64,000 nt of DNA from Pseudomonas sp. MRSN 12121 (lineage in GTDB: Bacteria; Pseudomonadota; Gammaproteobacteria; Pseudomonadales; Pseudomonadaceae): positions 5,541,388-5,605,387 of the forward strand of contig NZ_CP010892.1 in the NCBI RefSeq assembly GCF_000931465.1. Direction: 5' to 3'. The notes beneath the pieces are model-generated. The model was not told the DNA's origin. It saw nothing but the letters and a program-made list of their open reading frames with translations, and made no database searches. Position numbers and translations under genes: made by a program. Shown piece after piece: positions 1 through 8,032 of this stretch; within the stretch, counting starts at the first letter, position 1; the number at the start of each line of letters is the position of its first letter.

Positions 1-882
1 AAGCTGAGCCTCGGCGGGCGCCTGGAACACACCCGCGTCGACCCGGACAGCAAAGGCAACGAGCGCTTCAGCCAGGCCGACAACGCCAGCAGCTTCACCG
101 CCGGCAGCCTATCGTCCGGCGCGGTCTATACCCTGACGCCGATCTGGTCCGTGGCCGCCACCCTGGGCTACACCGAACGCGCGCCGACCTTCTACGAGCT
201 GTACGCCAACGGCGCCCACGTGGCGACCGGCACCTATGAAATCGGCGACGCCAACCTGTCGAAGGAAAAAGCCGTGTCCAGCGACCTGGCCCTGCGTTTC
301 GACAACGGCACCCATAAAGGCAGCGTCGGGGTGTTCTACAGCCACTTCTCCAACTACATCGGATTGCTCGGCAGCGGCCGCACCCTCAACGACGAAGGCG
401 AGGAAGACGCCGGCGGCATGCCGGAATACACCTACTCCGGAGTCCGCGCGCGGTTTGCCGGGATCGAGGCCCAGGACCACTGGAAACTCGGCGAAAGCGC
501 CTACGGCAAATTCGCCCTGGAACTGTCCGGCGACTACACCCGGGCCAAGAACCTGGACAACGGCGAAGCCCTGCCGCGCATCGCCCCGTTGCGCCTGAAC
601 AGCGGCCTGCTGTGGGAACTGGACCGCTGGCAGGCGCGCATCGATGTCGAACACGCCGCCAGCCAGGGTCGCGTGCCCGACAACGAAAGCGGCACCGACG
701 GCTACACCACCCTCGGCGCCAGTGCCGGCTATCACTTCGACATCGGCAGCAGCCAGTGGCTGGCCTTCGTCAAGGGCGAGAACCTGACCAACCAGACTGT
801 GCGTTACGCCAGCTCGATCCTGCGCGACATCGCCCCGGCCCAGGGCCGCAGCGTCGAGTTCGGCCTGCGCACCACCTTCTGA
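1..882 (+). CDS. TonB-dependent outer membrane receptor, C-terminal part
   Basis: The reading frame is open from the first base, so only the C-terminal 293 residues of a larger protein are present. They show the alternating hydrophobic/aromatic pattern of outer membrane beta strands and end in Phe (RTTF), the usual BAM-recognised last residue. Segments such as SAPTFYELY-like RAPTFYELYANGAHVATG and the late WLAFVKGENLTNQTVRYASS are typical of the barrel of TonB-dependent receptors. The RAPTFYELYANG..HVATG..E style resembles zinc-type receptors of the ZnuD group; that substrate call is inferred from family resemblance only. The plug domain, TonB box and any signal peptide lie outside the window. 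A hairpin follows the stop codon. Confidence 0.85.
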   Translation, partial: KLSLGGRLEHTRVDPDSKGNERFSQADNASSFTAGSLSSGAVYTLTPIWSVAATLGYTERAPTFYELYANGAHVATGTYEIGDANLSKEKAVSSDLALRFDNGTHKGSVGVFYSHFSNYIGLLGSGRTLNDEGEEDAGGMPEYTYSGVRARFAGIEAQDHWKLGESAYGKFALELSGDYTRAKNLDNGEALPRIAPLRLNSGLLWELDRWQARIDVEHAASQGRVPDNESGTDGYTTLGASAGYHFDIGSSQWLAFVKGENLTNQTVRYASSILRDIAPAQGRSVEFGLRTTF

Positions 883-895
883 CCCAGCGCCAGAA

Positions 896-919
896 AATCG
901 CAGCCTTCGGGCTGCGATT
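896..919 (+). terminator. Hairpin after the TonB receptor gene
   Basis: A perfect 10-bp stem (AATCGCAGCC/GGCTGCGATT) closed by a TTCG tetraloop begins 13 bases after the receptor stop codon. The tract that follows is C-rich rather than T-rich, so it may stabilise the mRNA end or be only a partial terminator. Confidence 0.6.
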
Positions 920-1123
920 CCCCCTGCGATGAATCCCCTCGGCTCACACCTTAGAACCGCAGCCCCATGGCGTTCTGCCATTTCCGGCTGTACCGCCGGA
1001 CCATGACCCGGCAAAATGCGCCACCTGTTCCACGGTTGCGTCCCCACCCTACCGGCCCGAAGCCCGGCCCTCGACACGCAACCTGCTGCAGAAACGGATC
1101 TCCACCCCACAAAGGAATGCCCC

Positions 1124-2149
1124 TTGCTCAACCTCACACGCTCGCTCGCCGCGCTCCTGGCCTTGACCTGCTCGCTGGATGCCGCCGCGCTGTCGCTTCA
1201 CTCGGAAAAACGCGCGGATGGCAGCACCGTGCTGCTGCTCACCGACGCCCCCGCCCCGGCACGCCCGCCGCAGCTCAATGAAGATCCGGCGGTCCGCGCG
1301 GCCCTGGTTGATTTCATCGGCTATGCCACCGGCAGCTTCACCAACGACAACACCCTGATCGTGACCCAGGTCCTGGAAGCCCTCGATTCGGAGTTCACGA
1401 CCTTTACCGAGGGCGTGCCCGCCGGACGCAAAATGCTCACCGCCATGGACGACGGCAATCATGGCGACGAACGCGCCGCCCTGCTGCTGGACGACAAGGG
1501 GCAACTGCTCGCCGTTGGCCTGGTGAATGGACACTGCACCGTCAAGTCCAGGGAAGAATCGTTGTCCTGCAACCCGGGGCCGGAAACCGTGCTGACCGTC
1601 TTCCAGGCCAAAGACGCGAAGAAGAGTGACGCCGAGCCGATCATTGCCTGGAGCAAGGAGCTGCCGCCCATGGTCGCGTACTGGGCCGAAAGCGAAGACC
1701 CCGAAACCCGTGCCAAGGCGCAAAAGATCGCCACCGTCGAGTACATCACCACGGCACCGAAAAAAGACTCCTGGAATGCCGCGCAACTGCCTGCCGACTT
1801 CCCGCAGGCGATGCTCGGGCTGCTGCCCAGGAACTCCCACCTGGTGGGCGCTGGCGTGGACGGCGTGTTCACCACGCCGGGCCTCAAAGGCGCGCCGATT
1901 TACGGCGACTACGACGAAATGGCGGGCAGGCCGCGGCATGATTTCGAGGTGCTGCTGCAAACCTACACGCCGTTCCCCGACGTCGTGAAGTTCTACCAGC
2001 AACAGGCAAAAGGCGCCGAGCTGCGGGCCAATGACGAAAAAGCGCTGATCGAGGGCGTGGCGGGCGGCGGTACTTATCAGATCGAGATCAAGGATAAAGA
2101 GGAAGAAGGCACCTCCATCACCTTCTCCGGCTGGAGAAAGGAAGTCTGA
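1124..2149 (+). CDS. Hypothetical exported protein
   Basis: I do not recognise this family. The open frame reaches back to 1016, but I choose the TTG at 1124 because an AAAGGA ribosome site lies 7 bases upstream and the product then starts with a clean signal peptide (basic residue at position 5, hydrophobic run ALLALTCSL, then DAAALS). The mature part of about 320 residues is acidic and mixed, with no membrane segment or cysteine-rich motif. The C-terminal third contains GGTYQIEIKDKEEEG and ends in a beta-rich SITFSGWRKEV. A periplasmic location is inferred. It stands alone between the TonB receptor and oprB, with hairpins on both sides, so is probably monocistronic. Confidence 0.7.
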   Translation: MLNLTRSLAALLALTCSLDAAALSLHSEKRADGSTVLLLTDAPAPARPPQLNEDPAVRAALVDFIGYATGSFTNDNTLIVTQVLEALDSEFTTFTEGVPAGRKMLTAMDDGNHGDERAALLLDDKGQLLAVGLVNGHCTVKSREESLSCNPGPETVLTVFQAKDAKKSDAEPIIAWSKELPPMVAYWAESEDPETRAKAQKIATVEYITTAPKKDSWNAAQLPADFPQAMLGLLPRNSHLVGAGVDGVFTTPGLKGAPIYGDYDEMAGRPRHDFEVLLQTYTPFPDVVKFYQQQAKGAELRANDEKALIEGVAGGGTYQIEIKDKEEEGTSITFSGWRKEV

Positions 2150-2244
2150 AGCAGGTCGTCGAGCGCGCCTGGAAAAACAACGGCGCCACGCCGGCTGCGC
2201 GCAAAGACATACTGTTACCGAATCCGAAATGATTCATGTCACGA

Positions 2245-2275
2245 AAAGCGCTTTCTCTCCATGAGAAGGCGCTTT
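2245..2275 (+). terminator. Terminator-like hairpin
   Basis: A stem of AAAGCGC plus TTTCTC pairs with GAGAAG plus GCGCTTT around a TCCAT loop (one G-U pair). It sits 95 bases downstream of the exported-protein gene in the 260-base gap before oprB. The downstream tract is TATCCTT, so it is a weak intrinsic terminator. I see nothing else clear in this gap. Confidence 0.55.
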
Positions 2276-2409
2276 ATCCTTCCCGCCGCCAAAGCTGAAT
2301 CGATTTTCGTCCTTAAAAACAGTAGCTGCCGCTGCGATCCCCCCGAGATCCGCAACGGACGATATTTGCTGTTTCTGCCCATCAATAAAAAGCACTCATT
2401 CAACGACTT

Positions 2410-3783
2410 ATGCCTAATTTCAAGCCTCTAAAAGACAGCGCTGTCTTTCACCCGATCGCCAGCCAGAAAGCCATGACCCTGCTCGGCGCCCTCGGCCTTG
2501 CCACCTGCGCCCAGGCCGCTCCGGCCTTCGACAGCGAATCGCCCTGGATGCTCGGAGACTGGAACGGCGCCCGCACAGAACTGGCGAAAAAAGGCTACGA
2601 CTTCAAGATCGACTTTGTCGGCGAAATGGGTTCCAACCTGCATGGCGGCTACGACCATGACCGCACCGCGCGCTTCAGCGACCAGTTCGCCTTCGGCAGC
2701 CACCTGGACCTGGACAAGATCCTCGGTTGGCACGATGCCGAGTTCCAGCTGACGGTGACCAAGCGCGACGGCGACAACATCAGCAACGACCGCATCAACG
2801 ACCCGCGCGTCGGCGGCTTCAGCTCGGCCCAGGAAGTCTGGGGCCGTGGCCAGACCTGGCGCCTGACGCAGATGTGGTACCAGCAGAAATTCCTCGACCA
2901 GAAACTGGACATCAAGGTCGGCCGCTTCGGGCAGGGCGAAGACTTCAACAGCTTCCCCTGCGATTTCCAGAACCTGGCGTTCTGCGGCTCCCAGGTCGGC
3001 AACTGGGCCGGCAGCGTCTGGTACAACTGGCCGGTCAGCCAGTGGGCGCTGCGGGTCAAGTATCACCTGACGCCTGAGCTCTACGCGCAGATCGGCGCCT
3101 TCGAGCAGAACCCGTCCAACCTCGAGCGCGGCAACGGCTTCAAGCTCAGCGGCAGCGGCACCCAGGGCACCCTGCTGCCGGTCGAATTGGTGTGGACACC
3201 CAAGCTCAATGACCTGCCGGGCGAATACCGCGCCGGTTACTACTACAGCAGCGCCAAGGCCAGCGACGTCTACAAGGACAGCAACAGCCAGCCGGCCGCC
3301 CTGAGCGGCGAGGCCTATCGCAGCAGTTCGAGCAAGCACGGCCTGTGGCTGGACGCGCAACAGCAGGTCACCAGCCTGGCCAGCGACCACTCGCGCGGCC
3401 TGAGCCTGTTCGCCAACGCGACGATGCACGACAAGAAGACCAACGCCATCGACAACTACGTCCAGGCCGGCCTGGTCTACAAGGGCCTGTTCGATGCCCG
3501 CGCCAAGGACGACATCGGCTTCGCCATGGCCCGGATCCACGTCAACCCGGCCTATCGCAAGAATGCCGAGGCCAGCAACCGCGCCCGCCTCGTCCAGGAC
3601 TACGACAACCTGGCCTACCTGCCGCCCCAGGACACCGAATACAGCGCCGAGCTGTACTACGGCGTGCACGTCACCAACTGGCTGACCGTGCGCCCGAACC
3701 TGCAATACATCCGCCACCCGGGTGGCGTGGACAAGGTCGACGACGCACTGGTCGGTGGCATCAAGATCCAGAGTTCGTTCTGA
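2410..3783 (+). CDS. oprB: Carbohydrate-selective porin, OprB family
   Basis: A 457-residue outer membrane porin for diffusion of glucose and related sugars into the periplasm. The N-terminal region carries a hydrophobic signal segment (MTLLGALGLATCAQA) ending near residue 36, followed by the family's typical mature start SPWMLGDWNGAR. The rest has repeated amphipathic strands, GRF.QGEDFN and NWAGSVWYNWPVSQWALR motifs, and ends in ...GGIKIQSSF with a C-terminal Phe. The start at 2410 has no convincing ribosome site; the ATG at 2473 would give a shorter signal peptide and is a real alternative. It lies directly upstream of gcd, so sugar entry and periplasmic glucose oxidation are encoded together, as in other Pseudomonas. 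Confidence 0.92.
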   Translation: MPNFKPLKDSAVFHPIASQKAMTLLGALGLATCAQAAPAFDSESPWMLGDWNGARTELAKKGYDFKIDFVGEMGSNLHGGYDHDRTARFSDQFAFGSHLDLDKILGWHDAEFQLTVTKRDGDNISNDRINDPRVGGFSSAQEVWGRGQTWRLTQMWYQQKFLDQKLDIKVGRFGQGEDFNSFPCDFQNLAFCGSQVGNWAGSVWYNWPVSQWALRVKYHLTPELYAQIGAFEQNPSNLERGNGFKLSGSGTQGTLLPVELVWTPKLNDLPGEYRAGYYYSSAKASDVYKDSNSQPAALSGEAYRSSSSKHGLWLDAQQQVTSLASDHSRGLSLFANATMHDKKTNAIDNYVQAGLVYKGLFDARAKDDIGFAMARIHVNPAYRKNAEASNRARLVQDYDNLAYLPPQDTEYSAELYYGVHVTNWLTVRPNLQYIRHPGGVDKVDDALVGGIKIQSSF

Positions 3784-3799
3784 CGGGCCCGGTGGCCCG
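3784..3799 (+). terminator. Short GC hairpin between oprB and gcd
   Basis: CGGGCC and GGCCCG form a six-pair stem immediately after the oprB stop codon with a CGGT loop and no T-run. It could reduce read-through from oprB into gcd or protect the oprB mRNA end. Confidence 0.4.
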
Positions 3800-3912
3800 C
3801 CCAATCTGAAGAAAACTGTTTTCCCCAAACAACACTGAACCAAGCCCGTGCCTGATCGTCATCTACAGTGAACATGCGCGGGACTACCTTAAACATCACG
3901 GAGAACCACACT

Positions 3913-6333
3913 ATGAGCACTGAGGGTGCTTCAAGTCCGAGCCGCTTGCTGCCAAGCCTGCTCGGTATCTTGCTGCTGCTAATGGGCCTGGCCATGCTGG
4001 CCGGGGGGATCAAGCTGAGCATGCTCGGCGGCTCGCTGTACTACCTGTTGGCCGGTCTCGGCCTGATCCTCAGCGGCGTGCTGCTGCTGGCAGGTCGTAG
4101 CGCGGCGCTGCTGGTGTATGGGGTGGTGCTGTTCCTGAGCTCCGTCTGGGCCCTGTGGGAAGTCGGCCTGGACTGGTGGCAACTGGTGCCGCGCCTGTCG
4201 CTGTTCTTCGTCCTCGGCATCGTCCTGCTGCTGCCCTGGTTCCGTCGTCCGCTGCTGCGCAACGGCCCGGCGCCGCTGGGCACCGCGGTACTGAGCGTGG
4301 CCGTGGTCCTGGCCGGTGGCGCCGCGCTCGGCAGCCAGTTCACCAACCCGGGCGAAATCTCGGGCGAACTGGGCCGTGAAACCGCCGACACCGCCAGCGC
4401 CGCGCCCGCCATGCCCGAAGGCGACTGGCAGGCCTATGGCCGTACCGAATTCGGCGATCGCTACTCGCCGCTGAAGCAGATCACCCCGGCCAACATCGGC
4501 AAGCTGCAGGAAGCCTGGCGCATCCGCACCGGCGACATGCCGACCGCCAAGGACCCGGTGGAAATCACCAACCAGAACACCCCGCTGAAGGTCAACGGCA
4601 AGCTCTATGCCTGCACCGCCCACAGCCAGGTGCTGGCGCTGGACCCGGACACCGGCAAGGAAATCTGGCGTTTCGACCCGAAAATCCAGGGTCCGAACGG
4701 CGATGACTTCCGCGGCTGGGCCCACATGACCTGCCGTGGCGTGTCGTACTACGCCGAAGCCAACTTCACCCAGAGCGACGCCAGCAGCACCCCGGCCAGC
4801 CTCTCGGCCGCCGGCCAGGCCATCGCCGCCAGCTGCCCGCGCCGCTTGTTCCTGCCGACCGCCGATGCCCGCCTGATCGCGATCAACGCCGACACCGGCA
4901 AGGTCTGCGAAGACTTCGGCAACAAAGGCGCGGTGGACCTGAAAGCCGGTATCGGCCCCTTCACGCCAGGCGGCTACTACTCGACGTCGCCGGCGGCCAT
5001 CACCCGCAACCTGGTGATCATCGGCGGCCACGTGACCGACAACGAGTCGACCAACGAACCGTCCGGCGTGATCCGCGCGTTCGACGTGCACGACGGCCAC
5101 CTGGTGTGGAACTGGGACGCCGGCAACCCCGACGAGACCGCTCCGCTCGCCGAAGGCAAGACCTACACCCGCAACTCGCCGAACATGTGGTCCCTGGCCA
5201 GCGTCGACGAGAAGCTGGGCCTGATCTACCTGCCGCTCGGCAACCAGATGCCTGACCAGTGGGGCGGCAACCGCACCGCGGGCGCCGAGAAATTCAGCGC
5301 CGGCACCGTCGCCCTGGAGATCGACACCGGCAAGCTGCGCTGGAACTACCAGTTCACCCACCATGACCTGTGGGACATGGACGTGGGCAGCCAGCCGACC
5401 CTGGTGGACCTGAAGACCGCCGACGGCGTGAAGCCGGCGCTGATCCAGCCCACCAAGCAAGGCAGCCTGTATGTGCTGGACCGTCGCGACGGCACCCCGA
5501 TCGTGCCGATCCGCGAAGTACCGGCACCGACCGGCGCGGTCGAAGGCGACCACACCGCACCGACCCAGGCCCGTTCGGACCTGAACCTGCTGCCGCCGCC
5601 GCTGGAAGAAAAAGGCATGTGGGGCGCCACGCCGTTCGACCAGATGCTGTGCCGCATCCAGTTCAAGGAACTGCGCTACGAAGGCCAGTACACCCCTCCG
5701 TCGACCCAGGGCAGCCTGGTCTACCCGGGTAACGTCGGTGTGTTCAACTGGGGCAGCGTGTCGATCGACCCGGTCCGCCACCTGCTGTTCACCAGCCCGA
5801 ACTACATGGCCTTCGTGTCCAAGCTGGTGCCGCGCGCCGAAGTCGCCGCCGGCAGCAAGCGCGAAAGCGAAACCTCCGGCGTGCAGCCGAACACCGGCGC
5901 ACCTTATGCGGTGATCATGCACCCGTTCATGTCGCCGTTCGGCGTCCCTTGCCAGGCCCCGGCCTGGGGCTATGTGGCCGGTATCGACCTGACCACCAGC
6001 AAAGTGGTGTGGAAGCACAAGAACGGCACCAGCCGTGACAGCTCGCCCGTGCCGATCGGCCTGCCTATCGGCGTGCCGAGCATGGGTGGCTCGATGGTCA
6101 CCGCCGGCGGCGTGGGCTTCCTCAGCGGCACCCTGGACCAGTACATCCGCGCCTATGACGTGAACAACGGCAAGGAACTGTGGAAATCCCGCCTGCCAGC
6201 GGGCGGCCAGGCCACGCCGATGAGCTACACCGGCAAGGATGGCAAACAGTACGTGCTGGTAGTCGTGGGCGGCCACGGCTCGCTGGGCACCAAGATGGGC
6301 GACTACATCATTGCCTACAAACTGTCGGAATAA
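3913..6333 (+). CDS. gcd: Membrane-bound PQQ-dependent glucose dehydrogenase
   Basis: Quinoprotein glucose dehydrogenase (EC 1.1.5.2) oxidises glucose to glucono-1,5-lactone in the periplasm and passes electrons to ubiquinone. I use the ATG at 3913 (CGGAG upstream), giving 806 residues, close to the family length. About the first 130 residues form five hydrophobic membrane segments. From about residue 160 there is a beta-propeller with repeated tryptophan-docking motifs, for example the segment starting DWQAYGRTEFGDRYSPL and ALDPDTGKEIWRFDP, and HHDLWDMDVGSQP near the active site. The C-terminus (YVLVVVGGHGSLGTKMGD) is typical. Direct oxidation to gluconate also acidifies the surroundings and underlies mineral phosphate solubilisation in pseudomonads. 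A strong terminator follows. Confidence 0.97.
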   Translation: MSTEGASSPSRLLPSLLGILLLLMGLAMLAGGIKLSMLGGSLYYLLAGLGLILSGVLLLAGRSAALLVYGVVLFLSSVWALWEVGLDWWQLVPRLSLFFVLGIVLLLPWFRRPLLRNGPAPLGTAVLSVAVVLAGGAALGSQFTNPGEISGELGRETADTASAAPAMPEGDWQAYGRTEFGDRYSPLKQITPANIGKLQEAWRIRTGDMPTAKDPVEITNQNTPLKVNGKLYACTAHSQVLALDPDTGKEIWRFDPKIQGPNGDDFRGWAHMTCRGVSYYAEANFTQSDASSTPASLSAAGQAIAASCPRRLFLPTADARLIAINADTGKVCEDFGNKGAVDLKAGIGPFTPGGYYSTSPAAITRNLVIIGGHVTDNESTNEPSGVIRAFDVHDGHLVWNWDAGNPDETAPLAEGKTYTRNSPNMWSLASVDEKLGLIYLPLGNQMPDQWGGNRTAGAEKFSAGTVALEIDTGKLRWNYQFTHHDLWDMDVGSQPTLVDLKTADGVKPALIQPTKQGSLYVLDRRDGTPIVPIREVPAPTGAVEGDHTAPTQARSDLNLLPPPLEEKGMWGATPFDQMLCRIQFKELRYEGQYTPPSTQGSLVYPGNVGVFNWGSVSIDPVRHLLFTSPNYMAFVSKLVPRAEVAAGSKRESETSGVQPNTGAPYAVIMHPFMSPFGVPCQAPAWGYVAGIDLTTSKVVWKHKNGTSRDSSPVPIGLPIGVPSMGGSMVTAGGVGFLSGTLDQYIRAYDVNNGKELWKSRLPAGGQATPMSYTGKDGKQYVLVVVGGHGSLGTKMGDYIIAYKLSE

Positions 6334-6354
6334 GCGTTACCAGCGGTGAACGAA

Positions 6355-6385
6355 AGGCGGCTACCCACGGGTAGCCGCCTTTTTT
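6355..6385 (+). terminator. Rho-independent terminator of gcd
   Basis: An 11-bp stem (AGGCGGCTACC/GGTAGCCGCCT) with a CACG loop is followed directly by a run of T, 22 bases after the gcd stop codon. Confidence 0.95.
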
Positions 6386-6403
6386 GTTGCCTGTACCGAC
6401 GCC

Positions 6404-6468
6404 ATCGCGAGCAAGCTTCGCTCCTATAAAAGCAGCGCTCCCCCGTAGGAGCGAGGCTTGCCCGCGAT
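6404..6468. repeat. REPIN, GTAGGAGCGA(G/A)GCTTG family
   Basis: Two REP units face each other: ATCGCGAGCAAGCTTCGCTCCTA on the left and its diverged inverse beginning GTAGGAGCGAGGCTTG on the right, separated by an 18-base spacer. The same unit recurs at 6711, 13208, 50224 and 56732. These are non-autonomous repeats mobilised by RAYT transposases in Pseudomonas. Confidence 0.85.
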
Positions 6469-6511
6469 AAGCCCGCCCAACCGCCACAAGCCCCGCAGGC
6501 GATAGAGCCTC

Positions 6512-6679
6512 TGTAGCCGCTGCCGAGCATCAGCGAGGCTGCGAACGTCTGCGCAGCAGACGCAAGATCGGGCATCCCCAATTAATCTGACACACCGCGT
6601 TGCCTGGTTTGGCGTCCGCTTCGCGGCCGATCGCAGCCTCGCTAGCGCTCGGCAGCGGCTACAGGACCAATGTCGATCC
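6512..6679. repeat. GTAGCCGCTGCCGAG-family REPIN, copy 1 of a near-tandem pair
   Basis: A 168-base element with inverted ends (GTAGCCGCTGCCGAGC at the left, CTCGGCAGCGGCTAC near the right) and GAGGCTGCGA/TCGCAGCCTC inside. The core contains GTCTGCGCAGCAGAC, itself a palindrome, and the stretch CCCCAATTAATCTGACACAC. A second copy with only a few substitutions starts at 6783. Confidence 0.85.
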
Positions 6680-6710
6680 CGCAGCGGCATTGCTGCCGTA
6701 CGCTGATCGA

Positions 6711-6738
6711 CTGTAGGAGCGAAGCTTGCTCGCGATAG
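6711..6738. repeat. Single REP unit
   Basis: CTGTAGGAGCGAAGCTTGCT followed by CGCGATAG, one half of the REPIN family seen at 6404, lying between the two long repeat copies. Confidence 0.75.
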
Positions 6739-6782
6739 GGCCCTCCCAACCACCACAAGGCCCGCCAGGCAACAGAGATCCA

Positions 6783-6949
6783 TGTAGCCGCTGCCAAGCG
6801 CTAGCGAGGCTGCGATCGTCTGCGCAGCAGACGCAAGATCGGCATCCCCAATTAATCTGACACACCGCGTTGCCTGGTTTGGCGTCCGCTGCGCGGCCGT
6901 TCGCAGCCTCGCTGACGCTCGGCAGCGGCTACAGGACCAATGTCGATCC
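6783..6949. repeat. GTAGCCGCTGCC-family REPIN, copy 2
   Basis: Near-identical second copy of the element at 6512, including the GTCTGCGCAGCAGAC palindrome, the CCCCAATTAATCTGACACAC core and the outer tail ACAGGACCAATGTCGATCC. The shared tail outside the inverted ends shows that a whole segment was duplicated, not just two independent insertions. The complete 6386-7101 gap holds repeats and no credible gene. Confidence 0.85.
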
Positions 6950-7029
6950 GGGGGTGATAGCGAAAATTCCTACAGCACGCGTCGACTCCCATCACCTTGT
7001 CCCGCTGGGACCCGGACTCTATGGTTTGG

Positions 7030-7055
7030 CCTGTCACTGCCAATTCAGTGACAGG
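7030..7055. promoter_or_regulatory. Perfect 10-bp inverted repeat upstream of the DUF6124 gene
   Basis: CCTGTCACTG and CAGTGACAGG are exact inverses separated by CCAATT. The element ends 46 bases before the start codon at 7102, so it could be an operator or an RNA hairpin in the leader. There is no T-run after it. Confidence 0.5.
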
Positions 7056-7101
7056 GCGTAGGAACCCTTTTGATGACCCTGGGCGTACTGGAGCCAGTTC
7101 A

Positions 7102-7422
7102 ATGAAAAAGGTCGTTCCCGATCCACCCGCCACAACCGACGACACCCCACCCCGCCGCTACATGGCCCTCACCAGCAACGACTGCAGCATTCCCACGCTG
7201 CTGATCGACACCGAGGCGCCGCTGGATGTGCTGCACGAGGCCGCCGCGCACCGGATCCGCGCCGTGGCCCAGTTGCTGGAGAACATCGCCAGCGACGACA
7301 ACCTGCTCGGCAACCCGGCGCTGTTGCAGGATTTCGCCCAACTCTGCGTCATCCCGCTGCGCGACGGTTGCGACTTGCTGGACGTGCTGGGTCGGCGCCT
7401 GCAGGCGCCCCTGCTGGCCTGA
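7102..7422 (+). CDS. Small DUF6124 (formerly DUF3077) family protein
   Basis: A 106-residue protein beginning MKKVVPDPP, with the central segment APLDVLHEAAAHRIRAVAQL and an LLENIASDDNLLGN helix that I recognise as the Pseudomonas-restricted DUF6124 type. No biochemical function is known to me. It has no signal peptide or membrane segment and looks like a small helical cytoplasmic protein. I use the ATG at 7102, with GGAG 8 to 9 bases upstream, instead of the longer open frame from 6997. It stands alone, and a perfect inverted repeat precedes it. Confidence 0.8.
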   Translation: MKKVVPDPPATTDDTPPRRYMALTSNDCSIPTLLIDTEAPLDVLHEAAAHRIRAVAQLLENIASDDNLLGNPALLQDFAQLCVIPLRDGCDLLDVLGRRLQAPLLA

Positions 7423-7633
7423 ACCTCGACTCCGGACCGGCTGCGCTACACCGGTCCTGCCAGCACAACCGCCCGTCATTGCAAAGGGACATTAGCCCAT
7501 TTGTGCTAATCGACCCTCTCCCAGCGCACCGATATAGTGCCAACCAACCACCCGTTTCTCCCAACGCTGCCATTGCGCGGCGTCGGGAGCGGCTGCGCCG
7601 TGGAAAACACAACAACGCCAAGGAAGAGTCATC

Positions 7634-7927
7634 ATGAAGCTCCATTCCAGCCTCCGCCCCCTCACCCTGCTCAGTATCCTGGCCCTCGCCCTGGGCGGCT
7701 GCGCGATTGCCAAACCGAGCAACGACGACCTCAAGAACCGCGCCCAGACCACCCTCGGCAAGCCCGTGACCACAGTCTCCAACGTGCGTAGCGACGCGTC
7801 CCAGACCTACTTCACCGCCAGCACCAGCAACGGCGAATACAACTGCATCCTGCCCAGTGGCGGCATGGTCGCCTTCGCCTCCATGGGCGGAGTGGTAGCG
7901 CTCCCCGCCGAGTGCACCAAGCAGTAA
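7634..7927 (+). CDS. Small lipoprotein of unknown function
   Basis: A 97-residue protein with a textbook lipoprotein signal: MKLHSSLRPLTLLSILALAL followed by GGC, making Cys23 the probable lipidated residue. The residue after the cysteine is Ala, which predicts outer membrane sorting. The mature part is about 75 residues, with ITAS-like beta segments (TYFTASTSNGEYNCIL) and a second conserved-looking Cys near 71 and another near 94 that could form a disulfide. AAGGAAG lies upstream. It appears monocistronic. I cannot assign a role. Confidence 0.8.
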   Translation: MKLHSSLRPLTLLSILALALGGCAIAKPSNDDLKNRAQTTLGKPVTTVSNVRSDASQTYFTASTSNGEYNCILPSGGMVAFASMGGVVALPAECTKQ

Positions 7928-8032
7928 GCCAGCCCCTGCCGAGCGAGGTTTACCGCGACAGGTGGCCTGCCGGGCACAGCAGCGCCCGCGGATGGCCGGC
8001 CCGCAACTCCCGGGCCGCCCCTCCCGCGTGGC

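Noticed and set aside
3979-6276. A 765-codon minus-strand frame opposite gcd
   Set aside because: Antisense to gcd with the same His/Gln/Gly-rich shadow composition; no recognisable domain.
6404-6949. CRISPR-like array of repeats
   Set aside because: The units are inverted REP pairs of two families with irregular spacing, not direct repeats with equal spacers, and no cas gene is present.
6315-7145. Several overlapping short frames in the repeat-rich gap
   Set aside because: They run through REPIN arms and cores in both directions, so their apparent similarity to each other comes from the repeats.
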